A program made the position numbers and the translations under genes. From Rhodobacteraceae bacterium UBA2553 (GTDB lineage Bacteria; Pseudomonadota; Alphaproteobacteria; Rhodobacterales; Rhodobacteraceae), in the NCBI GenBank assembly GCA_002340515.1, contig DDMF01000033.1:1-14774 (forward strand): a stretch of DNA of 14,774 nt, written 5' to 3'. Below are positions 13,834-14,774 of the stretch, piece after piece. The notes beneath the pieces are model-generated. The model was not told where the DNA came from. It did not search any database and was given only the letters and a program-made list of their open reading frames with translations. Positions within the stretch are counted from its first letter, which is position 1. Each line of letters starts with the position of its first letter.

Positions 13834-14774
13834 ATGGCAAAAAACCAAACGTCTTACAGCTGCAATTCATGTGGCGCCACCTTCACCAAATGGTCTGGCC
13901 GCTGCGATGGTTGCGGCGAATGGAACTCGATTGTCGAAGACAAACCCCTGTCATCGGGACCAGCCTCTAAATCGCTCGGCGCAAGCCGGGGCAAAGGACT
14001 GACCCTGACGGATTTATCGACAGAAGAGGCCCCGCCGCAGCGGACAATCTGTGGCATGTCCGAGCTTGACCGCGTGTTAGGTGGCGGCTTGGTCCCCGGA
14101 TCGGCGATACTCGTAGGTGGGGATCCGGGCATCGGCAAGTCGACTTTATTACTTCAGGCGGCCGCCAGATTTTCCAAAGCCGGGCTTGATACAATCTATA
14201 TCTCAGGTGAGGAGGCCGCCGCTCAGGTGCGGATGCGCGCCCAGCGGCTCGGGCTAACCGATGCCCCCGTACGGCTCGCCGCTGACACCAATCTGCGCAA
14301 TATCCTGACGACACTTGATGCCGAACGTCCGCAACTCGCAATCATCGATTCGATCCAAACCATGTGGGCCGACAATGTCGATAGCGCACCAGGATCGGTC
14401 AGTCAGGTGCGTGCCGCCGCACACGAGCTGACAACATTTGCGAAAACCCGTGGAATTTCTGTGATCCTGGTTGGCCATGTCACCAAAGACGGCCAAATTG
14501 CCGGCCCCCGCGTGGTCGAGCATATGGTCGACACCGTGCTTTATTTTGAGGGCGAACGCGGCCATCAGTTCCGAATTCTGCGCGCTGTGAAAAACCGATT
14601 TGGACCTGCTGACGAGATCGGGGTTTTTGAGATGACCGGCGGTGGCCTGTCCGAAGTCCTCAACCCCTCTGCCCTTTTCCTGTCTGACCGCGAAGAACCC
14701 GCGCCCGGCAGCGTAGTTTTTGCCGGAATTGAAGGCACACGCCCAGTTTTGGTCGAGTTTCAGGCCCTCGTCGC
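13834..14774 (+). CDS. radA: DNA repair protein RadA (Sms), 3' end beyond the window
   Basis: The first 313 codons are visible and the frame runs off the end; full RadA is about 450-460 residues. RadA is a RecA-like ATPase and branch-migration helicase in recombinational repair. A C4 zinc finger opens the protein (Cys10, Cys13, Cys24, Cys27). The RecA-like core has Walker A GGDPGIGKST (95-104), SGEEAAAQVRMRAQRL (124-139), Walker B LAIIDS (168-173), the GHVTKDG segment (214-220) and the RadA-specific KNRFG motif (253-257). The start of the Lon-protease-like C-terminal domain (VVFAGIEGTRPVLVEFQAL) is reached at the edge. ATG 13834 begins the conserved MAKNQTSYSC; no clear ribosome site precedes it. 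It lies 64 bases after the PqiA-like gene. In related genomes cvpA and purF often follow, which cannot be checked here. Confidence 0.97.
   Translation, partial: MAKNQTSYSCNSCGATFTKWSGRCDGCGEWNSIVEDKPLSSGPASKSLGASRGKGLTLTDLSTEEAPPQRTICGMSELDRVLGGGLVPGSAILVGGDPGIGKSTLLLQAAARFSKAGLDTIYISGEEAAAQVRMRAQRLGLTDAPVRLAADTNLRNILTTLDAERPQLAIIDSIQTMWADNVDSAPGSVSQVRAAAHELTTFAKTRGISVILVGHVTKDGQIAGPRVVEHMVDTVLYFEGERGHQFRILRAVKNRFGPADEIGVFEMTGGGLSEVLNPSALFLSDREEPAPGSVVFAGIEGTRPVLVEFQALV

Noticed and set aside
13967..14565. - strand frames opposite radA
   Set aside because: They are antisense to a strongly supported RadA reading frame and show no domain features.

Overview
The window looks like ordinary chromosome from a marine alphaproteobacterium of the Rhodobacteraceae (Roseobacter group). 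The grounds are the trigger-factor gene sitting directly behind a tRNA-Leu, the small stand-alone Hint proteins, the glnB-glnA pair, and the alr / MlaE / MlaF / PqiA-like / radA order. These look like that group from memory; no search was run. No insertion sequence, prophage, integrase, CRISPR array or rRNA was seen.

Left part (1-2150). The window opens inside a CatB-like hexapeptide acetyltransferase on the + strand. A tRNA-Leu(UAG) and tig (trigger factor) follow on the - strand. They are only 21 bases apart and probably share a transcript, which ends at a clear hairpin terminator at 665-690.

Second part (2150-5050). Two short, related Hint-fold proteins lie in tandem on the + strand. Both lack the Cys nucleophile and the central His of self-cleaving Hint domains. 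The second converges on, and overlaps by 34 bases, a bifunctional NAD(P)H-hydrate repair enzyme (Nnr) on the - strand.

Third part (5100-7930). glnB (PII) and glnA (glutamine synthetase I) form a nitrogen-assimilation operon with both uridylylation/adenylylation tyrosines intact. It closes with a UUCG-loop terminator. A secreted MltB-type lytic transglycosylase follows.

Fourth part (7930-10480). A 57-codon gene of unknown function, a perfect 10-bp inverted repeat, and a - strand protein of the DUF3445 / heme-dependent oxidative N-demethylase alpha family come next. The last is divergent from a fused alpha/beta hydrolase-OsmC protein.

Right part (10588-14774). alr (alanine racemase), an MlaE-type permease and an MlaF-type ATPase are joined by two 4-base ATGA overlaps. 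A PqiA-like membrane protein and the first 313 codons of radA follow. Cell-wall precursor synthesis, lipid transport and envelope maintenance are therefore neighbours.

I did not find a convincing new multi-gene system. The observations most worth checking are the tandem non-catalytic Hint proteins and their leader hairpin, the lone DUF3445 gene, the small 57-aa gene, and the long-spaced inverted repeat between nnr and glnB.
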